Shown in pieces: positions 8,549 to 16,566 of a DNA stretch of 64,000 bases; positions within the stretch are counted from its first letter, which is position 1; each line of letters begins with the position of its first letter. The stretch comes from Bifidobacterium criceti (GTDB lineage Bacteria > Actinomycetota > Actinomycetes > Actinomycetales > Bifidobacteriaceae). Location of the stretch: assembly GCF_002286935.1 (NCBI RefSeq), contig NZ_MVOH01000002.1:107708-171707 (forward strand), in the 5' to 3' direction. The notes beneath the pieces are model-generated. The model made no database searches, was not told the DNA's origin, and saw only the letters and a program-made list of their open reading frames with translations. Both the position numbers and the translations under genes were made by a program.

Positions 8549-9976
8549 TCAGCGGAACTGCTCAAGGTAGGGCAGCATCGTCTTCATCATGTTCGCGCCG
8601 GTCGCGCCGGTGAACACCGGCACATCGGTGTCGGGAACCGGTTGCGTCGTCGCGAATCCGGACATCGGCACGAGGCCGCCGCCCGCTTCACGCGGCGACA
8701 GCTGCCGGATGCCGATCGCGAGCACACGTCCCGGATACCGCTTGACAATCTGCGCATACGTCGTCGGATCCTTCTGCCCGTCGTCACCGAGCAGGATGAA
8801 CTTCATGTCCGGGAAGTCCTCCATGAGCTGTTCGGCGTATTCGAGCTTGTGCTGCACGCCGGACGGCACGAAGGTCTTCGGCCTTGGGTCGAGGTCGCGC
8901 AACAGGAGCGGGCCGTCCGGGAACCCGTAGTCGGTGATGAACCCGCGGATCTGGCTTTCGACGTTCCACGGCGACGTCGACAGGTAGAAGAACGGCGCGT
9001 TCGGGAACATCGCGCGGATCTTGTTGTACATGACGGCCATGCCCGGCACGGACGCGCGCTTGTGCGGCGACAGCAGCATCATGTTGTAGACGGCCTTCCA
9101 CAACGTCGGCACCTGCGTGACCATGATCGTGTCGTCGACGTCCGAAATGACGCCCACGTTCGTGTCGCTCGGGATCGTGAACAGTTCCGCCTTGACGGGT
9201 GGACGCCGCGGCACCGTGCAGCTTATCGTGTGGATGCCCGGCTGCAGGCGGTGTTCGGCGAGCAGGTCGAGGTATCCGGCCGAGTCGGACATCGAATAGT
9301 CCATTGTCTGGTTGCGCGTCGAATCGATCGGATCATAGACTTCCATCGTGCCGACCTGCACGGTCTTGAGCGGCACATCATCGATGTCGATGCGCACACG
9401 CTCATGCGCGGCCGGCACTTCGAGCATCGCGTGGATGCCGCGCATCGGCGTGTGCGGTTTCGCGCGCGTCGGCGCATAGATCGTGCGGCATACGAGGCGC
9501 GAGTATTCCTCGGTGCCGTATCCGACATACGTTTTGACGCTCGGGAACCAGTTGAGCCGCCGCACGAGCGACGTCGAGACCTTGATCCACACGCCGAAGA
9601 GCGCGATGACCGCCTTCCTGACAATCGTCTTGACCGGATTCGCGACGCGCAGGCGACGTTTGCGTACGAAACGCCGACGTGGCACGCCCGTCGCGATCTC
9701 GCCGAGCGGTACGGCGACCGTCGGCATGTCGTCCGCCGCGGTCGCCGCGGACGTCGTGCGCAACGCGACGGCGGCCGCCGCGCCGATGCCGTCGCCGTTG
9801 TCCTCGTTCGTCTGCGCCCTGAGCGCCTCCGGATCCTCGACGATCTCGGCGTCCGTCGCGCGCGAACTGCTCACGCGGCGTGCGGCGCGCCCCTGCTGCT
9901 CGATTTCGTCGAGTGCGCGGTCGAGCAGTCGTTTCGTCGTCCGCAGCCGCCGTTCCGATGACTGGGGGTCGCTCAT
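8549..9976 (-). CDS. App1-like phosphatase domain protein (DUF2183)
   Basis: A 475-residue protein. The C-terminal half is an App1-type HAD-fold phosphatase domain: VGVISDVDDTIMVTQVPT carries the DxDxT catalytic motif, then FFYLSTSPWNVE with the Ser/Thr motif, then ILLGDDGQKDP with the GDD/acidic motif. In yeast App1 this domain dephosphorylates phosphatidate; the bacterial substrate is not established. The N-terminal about 130 residues are polar and probably flexible, followed by a beta-rich segment. The start MSDPQSSERR is preceded by GAAGGA seven bases upstream; a further in-frame ATG 14 codons earlier is possible. It lies 113 bp downstream of gcvH on the same strand. Confidence 0.85.
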   Translation of the reverse strand: MSDPQSSERRLRTTKRLLDRALDEIEQQGRAARRVSSSRATDAEIVEDPEALRAQTNEDNGDGIGAAAAVALRTTSAATAADDMPTVAVPLGEIATGVPRRRFVRKRRLRVANPVKTIVRKAVIALFGVWIKVSTSLVRRLNWFPSVKTYVGYGTEEYSRLVCRTIYAPTRAKPHTPMRGIHAMLEVPAAHERVRIDIDDVPLKTVQVGTMEVYDPIDSTRNQTMDYSMSDSAGYLDLLAEHRLQPGIHTISCTVPRRPPVKAELFTIPSDTNVGVISDVDDTIMVTQVPTLWKAVYNMMLLSPHKRASVPGMAVMYNKIRAMFPNAPFFYLSTSPWNVESQIRGFITDYGFPDGPLLLRDLDPRPKTFVPSGVQHKLEYAEQLMEDFPDMKFILLGDDGQKDPTTYAQIVKRYPGRVLAIGIRQLSPREAGGGLVPMSGFATTQPVPDTDVPVFTGATGANMMKTMLPYLEQFR

Positions 9977-10089
9977 GTCAGGTTCCTTCGTTTCCGTATC
10001 CGTCATGTTCCACGTATGTTTCACGGGTCCCTCCCGTGGGGGTCGGCGAGCGCCGCGTGGTGCACATATGCGCCACGCGGCGCGCCGTG

Positions 10090-10488
10090 TCACTTCGTGA
10101 TGATGGCCGCGTATTCTTCCGCGCTGAGCAGTTCGGGCATGTCGTCGTCGAGTTCGATCTTGACGAGCCATCCCTCGCCGTAGGGGTCGTCGTTGATGAT
10201 CGCCGCGTCGTCCTCGGCTTCGCGGTTGACGTATTTGACCGTCCCCGCGACGGGGCTGATGACCGGTTCGACCGCTTTCGCCGATTCGAGCTGCACGAGT
10301 TCGTCGCCCGCTTCGATATGTGTGTCCACTTGCGGCAGGTCGACGAAGACGATGTCGCCCATGCGTTCCGCCGCGTATTCGGTTATGCCGATGACGGCCG
10401 GTTCGACCGAGTCATCGACCCACACGTGGTCCTCCGAATACTGCAGGTGCTTCGGGATGTCGAGCCTGTCCGCCTGTTCCTGTGCCAT
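10090..10488 (-). CDS. gcvH: Glycine cleavage system H protein (lipoyl carrier)
   Basis: Small lipoyl-bearing protein of 132 residues. The fold shows KHLQYSEDHVWV, GITEYAAERMGDIVFVDLP, and the lipoylation site LESAKAVEPVISPV with Lys 71. The AAGGACGAC ribosome site sits right before the ATG. In the complete glycine cleavage system H carries the aminomethyl group between the P, T and L proteins; none of these genes is in the window. A lipoate ligase lies 6.5 kb away on the same strand and could lipoylate it. The 101-bp region upstream (10489-10561) is unusually T-rich and contains a tandem repeat. Confidence 0.93.
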   Translation of the reverse strand: MAQEQADRLDIPKHLQYSEDHVWVDDSVEPAVIGITEYAAERMGDIVFVDLPQVDTHIEAGDELVQLESAKAVEPVISPVAGTVKYVNREAEDDAAIINDDPYGEGWLVKIELDDDMPELLSAEEYAAIITK

Positions 10489-10498
10489 GTCGTCCTTC

Positions 10499-10532
10499 TT
10501 TCGTTCCTATGTGTTTTTCGTTCCTATGTGTT
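10499..10532. repeat. Two perfect tandem copies of a 17-bp sequence upstream of gcvH
   Basis: The sequence TTTCGTTCCTATGTGTT occurs twice in tandem (10499-10515 and 10516-10532) without mismatch, starting 11 bp before the gcvH start codon. It falls where the 5' untranslated region or promoter of gcvH would lie. It could be a regulator site or a recent slippage duplication. Confidence 0.85.
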
Positions 10533-10561
10533 CCTGTACGTGTGTTGTTGGGCGCCGACGT

Positions 10562-11632
10562 TCAGATCTCGCGACCGTACCATTCCTCGATCATGACGCG
10601 CGCGATCGTCGCTTTGCCGGGGACTTCGATCTGGCCGGTCACGAGCAGTTCGGTGTATTCGTCCCTCGTGACCCACCGCGCGTCGGAGACTTCCTCGCCG
10701 TCCACGTGCACGTCTGTGTTGAGCGCCTGCCCTTTGAATCCCATCATCAGTGAGATCTTGTACGGCCATGGTTGCGAGCCGAGGTATTTGACTTCGCCGA
10801 CACGCACGCCCGTTTCCTCGAAGGTCTCACGCCGGCATGCATGTTCGAGGTTCTCCCCCGCTTCGACGAATCCGGCCGATACCGAGTACATCAACGGGTT
10901 CTTCCACGCTCTGTTGTGCTGGATGAGCAGCCGGTCCTGCGCATCGACGACCGTCATGATGACGGCCGGTTCGACGCGTGGGAACAGCACACGGAAGTCG
11001 TCCTCCGCGTTTGTGCACCGCTGCGCCCATCCGCTCATCGCCTGCTCGACCGGATATCCGCAGTGTGGGCAGTGGCGTTGGTATGCGTACCAGTTCGACA
11101 ATGCGAGCATCGTCGTCGCCTGTCCGATCTCACGTGCCGACGCGCGTGGCGCGAAGCCGCGCAAGTCGACCCAATCGAATCGTGCGACGGCGGACGCGAA
11201 TATGCTGTCGTGCACATCGTGTGCGGTGTCGGCTTCGTCGAACGCGTCGTCGACGCGCCGCGCATCGTCGCCGCCGACGGGGTCCACGACGACGTCGCTC
11301 ACGTCGAGCGCGACGACATGCTGCGACTGCGCGCCGTGATACGCGCCGAGGTAGATCGCCTTGACTTCCGGATGGTGCGGGAGCGCGTCCGCGACGTATG
11401 CGCCGGGCAGTGTCGCGAGACGCATATGCGCGGCCGACTGCCGCACAAGCGCGCACTGCCCGAACGGCACGGCGAGGAGCCCCGCGCGCGTGAGCACGAC
11501 GCTCGTGCCGGCTTCACGTAGGACGTTCCCGATGAGCCTCGGGTCGGCGCGGCGGTCCACGCCGTAGTCGATGTCGCCTTGTGCGAGCGGCAGATACGGC
11601 AGCACCTGCGTGAGCGCGAGCGATGAGAACAT
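10562..11632 (-). CDS. nudC: NADH pyrophosphatase / RNA deNADding Nudix hydrolase (NudC-like)
   Basis: Hydrolyses NAD(H) to NMN(H) and AMP; NudC enzymes also remove NAD caps from RNA. The protein has 356 residues. An N-terminal domain (about 1-180) is followed by a zinc-ribbon start CPHCGYPV with a further Cys in WAQRC, the Nudix box GFVEAGENLEHACRRETFEETGV matching Gx5Ex7REUxEExGU, and the NudC-type motif SQPWPYKISLM. The ATG at 11630-11632 was chosen because AGGAG lies nine bases upstream; an ATG three codons earlier abuts AGGAG and would leave no spacing. The last zinc ligand is not obvious. Confidence 0.88.
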   Translation of the reverse strand: MFSSLALTQVLPYLPLAQGDIDYGVDRRADPRLIGNVLREAGTSVVLTRAGLLAVPFGQCALVRQSAAHMRLATLPGAYVADALPHHPEVKAIYLGAYHGAQSQHVVALDVSDVVVDPVGGDDARRVDDAFDEADTAHDVHDSIFASAVARFDWVDLRGFAPRASAREIGQATTMLALSNWYAYQRHCPHCGYPVEQAMSGWAQRCTNAEDDFRVLFPRVEPAVIMTVVDAQDRLLIQHNRAWKNPLMYSVSAGFVEAGENLEHACRRETFEETGVRVGEVKYLGSQPWPYKISLMMGFKGQALNTDVHVDGEEVSDARWVTRDEYTELLVTGQIEVPGKATIARVMIEEWYGREI

Positions 11633-11653
11633 CGGTATCATCTCCTAGGTCCC

Positions 11654-11693
11654 GCGGACGGTGTGACCGTCCATTCCCGGCCGCGCCGTCCGC
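11654..11693. terminator. GC-rich hairpin region between the hydrolase and nudC
   Basis: Two alternative stems share the segment GCGGACGG: a short 7-bp stem with a 3-base loop (11656-11672) and a longer-range 8-bp pairing with 11686-11693. It lies after the hydrolase stop and before nudC. No T-run follows, so this is only a possible terminator. Confidence 0.35.
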
Positions 11694-11775
11694 GACACCG
11701 TCCCCTCCACTGTAGGGCACGGTGTCGCATGACGCCGCCACACCGGCTACGCGTTGCGCGATACGTCCGTCGTCC

Positions 11776-12645
11776 TCAGCGTACGCCGCCAATCGCACGC
11801 GGCACACGCGAAACGAGGTCGAGGAGCGCGTCCGCTACGATCTGCGGACGTTCCCACGCGCTGAAGTGCCCGCAATCCTCGATCGCCGTGAACGCGACGT
11901 CTGTTTGTGTCATCTGTTGTGCGATCGGTTCCATGACCGTTGGGCTGCTCGACGGATCGTTCGTACCGCATATGACGGCCGCAGGTGCGGTGATGCGCGC
12001 GAACTGGTCGTTGAGGTCGGGCCTTCCCCCCGCCATCCGTTCGCGCCATGCGATGCCCGCGGGCTGCTGTTCGCGGATCCATGTGCCGAACTGTTCGATG
12101 TACGCGGACGATTGCTTGACGCTCGAATCCCCCGGTTGCACGTCGACGAAGAACATGACGGGGTCGGTCGTGTGCCGTTCGACGCATGTGCGAGCGATGC
12201 GCACACGGTTGTCGCGTGACGCTTCGCTGTCGGCGTCGCCTTTCGTGTCGAGCAACGCGATGCCGGCGACCGCTTCGGGATGGCGGCGTTGGATGTCGAG
12301 CACGACGTAACCGCCCATCGACAATCCCGCCCAGATGGCCTGTCCGTAGCCTGCCGCGTGCAGCAGCTCGACGTAGGCGTCAGCGATGAGGTCAAGACCT
12401 TGCGGATACGTGCCGTCCTCGGCGAGTGTCCCGCTTGCCGCTTCGCTCGGCACGGGCGATGCGCCCGCGCCTGGCATGTCCGGCGCCCAGATCGGGAACT
12501 GTGTGAGCTCCTGCGCGTCGGTCGTCTCCATAAGCGCCGTCGCGCAGCGGTCCCACATCCTGTGGTCCACCGGGAATCCGTGGACCAGGATGAGCGGGAT
12601 CCCTTCCCCATCGCGGTAGATGTGGTTCTCGATCGTCAACGTCAT
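11776..12645 (-). CDS. Alpha/beta-fold hydrolase
   Basis: A 289-residue single-domain hydrolase. The oxyanion-hole segment is ILVHGFPVDHRMWD, the nucleophile elbow AGLSMGGYV, the acid candidate VICGTNDPSSSP and the catalytic His ECGHFSAWE-like DCGHFSAWERPQ near the C-terminus. The set is complete, so an active esterase or related hydrolase is likely, but the substrate cannot be named. The start MTLTIENHIYRDG gives the family's usual N-terminus and has AAGGAG about ten bases upstream. It is flanked on the same strand by nudC and a Nudix-like gene. Confidence 0.85.
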   Translation of the reverse strand: MTLTIENHIYRDGEGIPLILVHGFPVDHRMWDRCATALMETTDAQELTQFPIWAPDMPGAGASPVPSEAASGTLAEDGTYPQGLDLIADAYVELLHAAGYGQAIWAGLSMGGYVVLDIQRRHPEAVAGIALLDTKGDADSEASRDNRVRIARTCVERHTTDPVMFFVDVQPGDSSVKQSSAYIEQFGTWIREQQPAGIAWRERMAGGRPDLNDQFARITAPAAVICGTNDPSSSPTVMEPIAQQMTQTDVAFTAIEDCGHFSAWERPQIVADALLDLVSRVPRAIGGVR

Positions 12646-12709
12646 CGGCTTGTGCTCCTTGTCCATCCGTGTTCTTCCGTGTACCCTGTGTGCGCTCTTC
12701 CGCCTGTGT

Positions 12710-13345
12710 TCACAGTCCCGTCCACGCGAGCGCCTGTCGCACAATATAGTCGTGTCCGTCACTCATCTGTCCGAGGAATTCATCGAACGACGCGGAGCGT
12801 GGATCGACCCATTCGACGTCGAGCGTCTCGTCCTGCGGCTTGCAATCGCCTGCGATCGGCACGATGTAGCACAGCGCGATCGCATGCTGCCGTTCGTCAT
12901 GGTACGGCGAGACACCCGGCGTCGGGAAGAACTCGGCGACCGTGAACGGCGTGAGCCCCTGCGGCAGCACCGGAAGCGCGATGTCCCCGAGGTCCTTCGC
13001 GATGTTGCGTGCGATTGCCTCGCGGATCGTCTCATGGTAGAGCACACGGCCCGCGATGAGCGTGCGTTCGACGATCATGCCGCTGTCGGAAACGCGCAGC
13101 AGCGAACCGATCTGCGTGACACGGCCGAAATCGTCGACGCGTACGGGGACGACCTCGACGTACGCGACCGGCATCTCCCTGCGCACACGCGCGAGTTCGC
13201 GTTCGTCGACCCAACCGGGAGGCGTCACGCGCCCCGAACCGCGCGCACGTGTGAAGTCCTCAGGTGTGATGTGGTCGAATTCGCCACGGCGGCGCCCCGC
13301 ATCGTAATCGTCGTCGTCCGGCACTTCATCATTCAGAACTGGCAT
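12710..13345 (-). CDS. Nudix-like protein of the DUF4916 type
   Basis: A 211-residue cytoplasmic protein with an acidic N-terminus (NDEVPDDDDYDAG) and a body beginning PGWVDERELARVRREMPVAYVEVVPV, a pattern of actinobacterial DUF4916 proteins that have a Nudix-like fold. A canonical Nudix box is not visible: the segment REAIARNIAKDLGDI occupies its place without the REUxEE residues, so hydrolase activity is doubtful. The ATG giving MPVLNDEV was chosen; an apparent extension to 13450 runs into the repeat array and is not protein-like. Confidence 0.7.
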   Translation of the reverse strand: MPVLNDEVPDDDDYDAGRRRGEFDHITPEDFTRARGSGRVTPPGWVDERELARVRREMPVAYVEVVPVRVDDFGRVTQIGSLLRVSDSGMIVERTLIAGRVLYHETIREAIARNIAKDLGDIALPVLPQGLTPFTVAEFFPTPGVSPYHDERQHAIALCYIVPIAGDCKPQDETLDVEWVDPRSASFDEFLGQMSDGHDYIVRQALAWTGL

Positions 13346-13404
13346 GTACCCATTATCGATGCGCCACGTCCCGAAGGAAAGCGGCGTGTCGGACGCACAC
13401 CACA

Positions 13405-13774
13405 GCGTCCCACTCCGCAGAGCCGGCCTACCAACCCACCCACAAACCACCCCGTTCGCGTCCCACTCCGCAGACCCGGCCTACCAAACCACCCACAGCA
13501 TCCCACGCCGCAGACCCCACCTACAACCCCACCCGCAAACCATCCCGTTCGCGTCCCACTTAGCAGCTACGTCCCGCCAACCTACCCGTAGCGTCCTATT
13601 CCGCAGAACCCATCTGCAATCCCACCCGCAAACCACCCCGTTTGCGTCCCAATCCGCAGAGCCGGCCTACCAAACCACCCACAGCATCCCACTCCGCAGG
13701 CCCCATCTGCACCCCCACCCGCAAACCACCCACAGCGTCCCAATCCGCAGGCCCGGCCTGCACAACCTCCCACC
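13405..13774. repeat. Higher-order tandem repeat: four 93-bp units, each 53+40 bp
   Basis: Subunits starting at GCGTCCCA or GCATCCCA begin at 13405, 13458, 13498, 13551, 13591, 13644, 13684 and 13735. Their lengths alternate 53, 40, 53, 40, 53, 40, 51 and 40 bp, so the array is four copies of a 93-bp unit (the last 91 bp). The longer subunit differs by an insertion ending in CACCCCGTT. Copies are imperfect. The array fills the gap between the divergent Nudix-like and thioredoxin genes. Because 93 is divisible by three, long frames stay open through it on both strands; the remainder of 13346-13931 shows no separate gene. Confidence 0.85.
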
Positions 13775-13931
13775 CACCGCGCGGACGCCAAGCACGGTGA
13801 CGCGGCCGACCCCAGCAGATTCCCCTTTCGGCTTATTCAGACTCCGCCAAGGTGATTCGTGGAATGTTAGGGAAGGAATGCGGTTGTTCCAAACAACGCA
13901 TCCGATCACGAACGTCATTAAGGAGACCACC

Positions 13932-14330
13932 ATGGCAGTTCAGGAAATCACAACGGAGACCTTCCCGCAGGCCGTCAAGGACCATACACTCGCACTCTTC
14001 GACTTCCACGCCACTTGGTGCGGCCCGTGCCGCGCCTTCGGCCCGATTTTCGAAAAGGCGAGCGAAGCGAATCCGGATGTCTTCTTCGGCAAGATCGACA
14101 TCGACAAGAACCAGGACCTCGCCGCGCAGGCGGACGTCCAGGCGGTGCCGACACTCATGATCGTCAAGGAAGGCCACATCATCTACCAGGAGCCGGGTGC
14201 ACTGCGCGCCCCGGACCTCGACGATATCATCGAGCAGGCGAAGAAGCTTGACGTGCAGGCCGCGCTCGCCGAAGCCGAGAAGAACCATGAGGATCCGCAT
14301 GAGGTCCTCGAGGAGAACGAAGACAAGTAA
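13932..14330 (+). CDS. trxA: Thioredoxin
   Basis: Small dithiol-disulfide oxidoreductase, cytoplasmic (no signal peptide). It has 132 residues. The active site WCGPC lies at residues 29-33 with Cys 30 and Cys 33, the cis-proline motif is AVPTLMIV, and a charged extension after the thioredoxin fold (HEDPHEVLEENEDK) makes it longer than E. coli thioredoxin (108 residues). The start is set by AAGGAGACCACC directly before the ATG. The frame is open for a further 590 bp upstream through the repeat array, but that part has no matching protein character. A hairpin terminator follows 29 bp after the stop. Confidence 0.93.
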   Translation: MAVQEITTETFPQAVKDHTLALFDFHATWCGPCRAFGPIFEKASEANPDVFFGKIDIDKNQDLAAQADVQAVPTLMIVKEGHIIYQEPGALRAPDLDDIIEQAKKLDVQAALAEAEKNHEDPHEVLEENEDK

Positions 14331-14359
14331 CCCCAACGTTTTCCACAGGCAGTCCGACA

Positions 14360-14391
14360 ACGTCCGCCCGACATGACGCCGAGGCGGACGT
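14360..14391 (+). terminator. Terminator hairpin downstream of thioredoxin
   Basis: A 9-bp GC-rich stem (14360-14368 with 14383-14391) with a 14-base loop; TCGTCGTTCT follows. Confidence 0.6.
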
Positions 14392-14505
14392 CGTCGTTCT
14401 GCCGCGCTTCCTGCACCGTGGCACACCCCAATCATCCATATATGGACACGGATGTATGAAGTGTGAAGATATGGGAATCGACGGACCGATCCGCAGTGCG
14501 TGAGC

Positions 14506-14511
14506 TATAAT
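14506..14511 (+). promoter_or_regulatory. Candidate -10 box and leader of the G5/lysozyme-like gene
   Basis: A perfect TATAAT lies 114 bp before the chosen start codon; no good -35 is visible at 16-18 bp spacing. The implied leader of about 105 bases contains a possible GGCGGCG/CGCCGCC pairing. Related actinobacterial cell-wall lysis genes often have structured leaders, but no known riboswitch core is recognised here. Confidence 0.45.
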
Positions 14512-14625
14512 GTTGCGCAGTGTGCATTCCGGCGGCGACCTCGAACGGCCGCGCGCACCGCCGCCCTCCCTGAGTCGAGGGATCCCATACCGCCGAGGAT
14601 TATTGGACGTACGTTTAGGAGCACA

Positions 14626-15678
14626 ATGGCTACCCATCATAAAGCAGACCAACCAACGCTTCGATCGCTTACGAAAAGGCAGTGGATTCGCATCGCCTCC
14701 GTGGTCGCAGTCGTGGGTCTGGTCGTGGCTGGAGGTGCGGCCACACGCAGCATCTATTCTCATGCCAATGCCGCACCTACCGCCGAACCGACCGCATATT
14801 CGATTTCCGACGCGCATGCGGCGTCGCGCGGCAACGCACGTGACGCGCTCGAAGGCGAGCCGACATATGTGAACGTCACGATCAATGGCAAGACGCGCAC
14901 CGTGCTTGGCACGAACTTCACCGATGTGAAGTCGGTCCTCGACGCCGGTGACATCACGCTTGAGAGCGGCGATACCGTCGAACCGTCGCTCAAGACGAAG
15001 GTCGACGAATCGACGACGATCACGATCAGCCGTGCGGGTGCGAAGATGGAGACCGAGGAATCGAAGATTCCGTTCAACACCGTCAAGAAGGAGACGTCGT
15101 CGCTGCCGAAGGGCACCGAGAAAGTCGAGACGGAAGGCCAGGAAGGCATCCTCGAGAAGACGAACCTCGTCGAACGCAGCGGTGACAAGATCATCTCGTC
15201 GAACACGTTCGCTTCGTGGGTCAAGAAGGCCCCCGTCGAGAAGGTCATCCTCGTCGGCACCGCGGAACAGCAACCGCAGACGACGACGGACACGTCGAAC
15301 AATTCGTCTTCGTCGAACTCGAATGCGAACAACAACGCGCAGTCCGCGAGCAACAACGTCGGCACGACGGCACCGGTCGGCGAAATGCAGCAGTGGGCGC
15401 ACGACTATCTGCTCGCGAACGGTGGCACGGAAGCCGACTTCACGGCGACCGTCTACATCATCTCCCATGAGTCCGGATGGTCCGTCTCCGCGACGAATCC
15501 GGGTTCGGGCGCATACGGCCTTCCGCAGGCGCTCCCGGGCAGCAAGATGGCGTCGCACGGTGCGGATTGGGCGACGAACTACCAGACGCAGCTCAAGTGG
15601 TTCTGGGATTACTGCAAGAGCCGCTACGGCTCGGTTCAGGGTGCGTACAGCTTCTGGCAGGCGAACCACTGGTACTGA
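14626..15678 (+). CDS. Secreted G5-domain protein with C-terminal lysozyme-like domain (aggregation-promoting/Rpf-like)
   Basis: Putative cell-wall hydrolase of 350 residues. A hydrophobic export segment at about 23-45 is followed by a DUF348/G5 region (about 75-215; YVNVTINGKTRTVLG and the Glu/Thr-rich PEKVILVGT-like KVILVGTAEQ end), a Ser/Asn/Gln-rich linker (about 218-255), and a C-terminal domain with YIISHESGWSVSATNPGSGA and YGLPQALPGSKMAS, matching lysozyme-like domains of aggregation-promoting factors with the Glu in HESGW as probable acid. Exported; probably acts on peptidoglycan glycan strands. The ATG is preceded by TTTAGGAGCACA. Two strong hairpins follow the gene. Confidence 0.88.
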   Translation: MATHHKADQPTLRSLTKRQWIRIASVVAVVGLVVAGGAATRSIYSHANAAPTAEPTAYSISDAHAASRGNARDALEGEPTYVNVTINGKTRTVLGTNFTDVKSVLDAGDITLESGDTVEPSLKTKVDESTTITISRAGAKMETEESKIPFNTVKKETSSLPKGTEKVETEGQEGILEKTNLVERSGDKIISSNTFASWVKKAPVEKVILVGTAEQQPQTTTDTSNNSSSSNSNANNNAQSASNNVGTTAPVGEMQQWAHDYLLANGGTEADFTATVYIISHESGWSVSATNPGSGAYGLPQALPGSKMASHGADWATNYQTQLKWFWDYCKSRYGSVQGAYSFWQANHWY

Positions 15679-15686
15679 TCGGCGGT

Positions 15687-15716
15687 GGTGTGCGGTACCG
15701 CTCAGTACCGCACACC
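15687..15716 (+). terminator. Terminator of the G5/lysozyme-like gene
   Basis: Perfect 12-bp stem (15687-15698 with 15705-15716) with a 6-base loop, nine bases after the stop codon. Confidence 0.75.
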
Positions 15717-15740
15717 ATATCGGCAATCCGATTCCGATAG

Positions 15741-15790
15741 ATATACGGTGAGGGCTCCAATGGCAATCCATTGGAGCCCTCACCGTATAT
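15741..15790. terminator. Perfect 23-bp hairpin between convergent genes
   Basis: Arms 15741-15763 and 15768-15790 are exact reverse complements around a 4-base loop CAAT. The AT-rich base (ATATAC/GTATAT) gives A/T tracts on either strand, so it can serve as a bidirectional terminator for the plus-strand G5 gene and the minus-strand gene at 15870-16349. Confidence 0.8.
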
Positions 15791-15869
15791 TCGCGGCCTG
15801 TGTCCCGTCTGCTCAATCCATGCGCGTATCAACGCACGGTACGGTTCATGTCACCCATAGGGGAACGGG

Positions 15870-16349
15870 TCACTCGGCATGTTCGGCCGTGCTGGTGGCC
15901 TTGCGGCTGGACGCGCTGTAGTCGACGCCCTTCTTGCGGCCACGCTTCTTCATGACGCCCTGCCTACAATCGTTCACATCGAAGATGATCGTCTTGTCAT
16001 CCGGGAACGGTGTTCCCTTGAGCTGCGCGAACGCGACCTCGTCATCCTCGACCTCCGGGAAATCGAAGAACTTGAGGATGGCGTTGAGCACAACCGGCAA
16101 ATTGAGCGTGACGGAAGCCGTCGTACGGGTGGGTTTCACGAATTCAATGGCGTTGACATCCGATTCATTGCATTCGCGGATGGCGATCTGCTTGGTATGG
16201 GGGTTCGTCAGGATCTGCACATAGCGCGGGGCGCCCAATTCCTCCACCGTGTTCTTGTTGAAGCGCGCGTATCGTGGCGTCACCGTCAGCACGCACTTAC
16301 CAACAGTCGCAGAGGGATTGACCGGCTCAAAACCTTGTAAAACCGACAT
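15870..16349 (-). CDS. Hypothetical protein with basic C-terminus
   Basis: A 159-residue soluble protein of no recognised family. The central part alternates beta-like segments (TVTPRYARFNKNTVEELG, KQIAIRECNES, IIFDVNDCRQ). The end is basic, KKRGRKKGVDYSA, which could contact nucleic acid. The start ATG at 16347-16349 has AAGGAAG upstream with seven bases of spacing; a TTG two codons earlier is possible. It is flanked by a bidirectional hairpin on one side and the terminator of the DUF4012 gene on the other, so it is a single-gene transcript. Codon use is less GC-biased than in the neighbours, which may mean acquisition. Confidence 0.7.
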   Translation of the reverse strand: MSVLQGFEPVNPSATVGKCVLTVTPRYARFNKNTVEELGAPRYVQILTNPHTKQIAIRECNESDVNAIEFVKPTRTTASVTLNLPVVLNAILKFFDFPEVEDDEVAFAQLKGTPFPDDKTIIFDVNDCRQGVMKKRGRKKGVDYSASSRKATSTAEHAE

Positions 16350-16498
16350 ATTCAAACTTCCTTACGTCGAGATTTTGACTGTTTGCCCTTTAACTATATA
16401 TTTTACCGTCGATTTTTCAAAATCCGAAGTGTCGCACGGCGACCGCTTCCTCATTATCCAATATGTATCCGTCGTACCTACCGCAATACTGAATGCAA

Positions 16499-16542
16499 AG
16501 GCGTGGGGGTGGCACAGCATATGCCGTGCCACCCCCACGCCT
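16499..16542 (-). terminator. Terminator of the DUF4012 gene
   Basis: Near-perfect palindrome with 17-bp arms (16499-16515 and 16526-16542, core GTGGGGGTGGCAC) extended by GCAT/ATGC; CTTTGCATT follows on the minus strand. It lies 24 bp after the DUF4012 stop. Confidence 0.8.
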
Positions 16543-16566
16543 GTCATGATGCGCGCATCGCATCAC

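Noticed and set aside
6644..9961. Plus-strand reading frame of about 1100 codons
   Set aside because: Antisense shadow of the S9 peptidase and App1-like genes; His/Arg-rich and without any recognisable domain.
13405..13774. CRISPR array
   Set aside because: The alternating 53/40-bp subunits are all related to one another; there are no unique spacers between constant repeats, and no cas genes are near.
13344..13931. N-terminal extension of thioredoxin through the repeat array
   Set aside because: The frame is open, but thioredoxin has its own strong ribosome site and the extension looks only like translated repeat DNA. Kept as a question under the repeat finding.
14511..14625. Known riboswitch (c-di-AMP type) ahead of the G5/lysozyme-like gene
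   Set aside because: The leader length is suggestive, but the conserved core sequences of that riboswitch could not be found.
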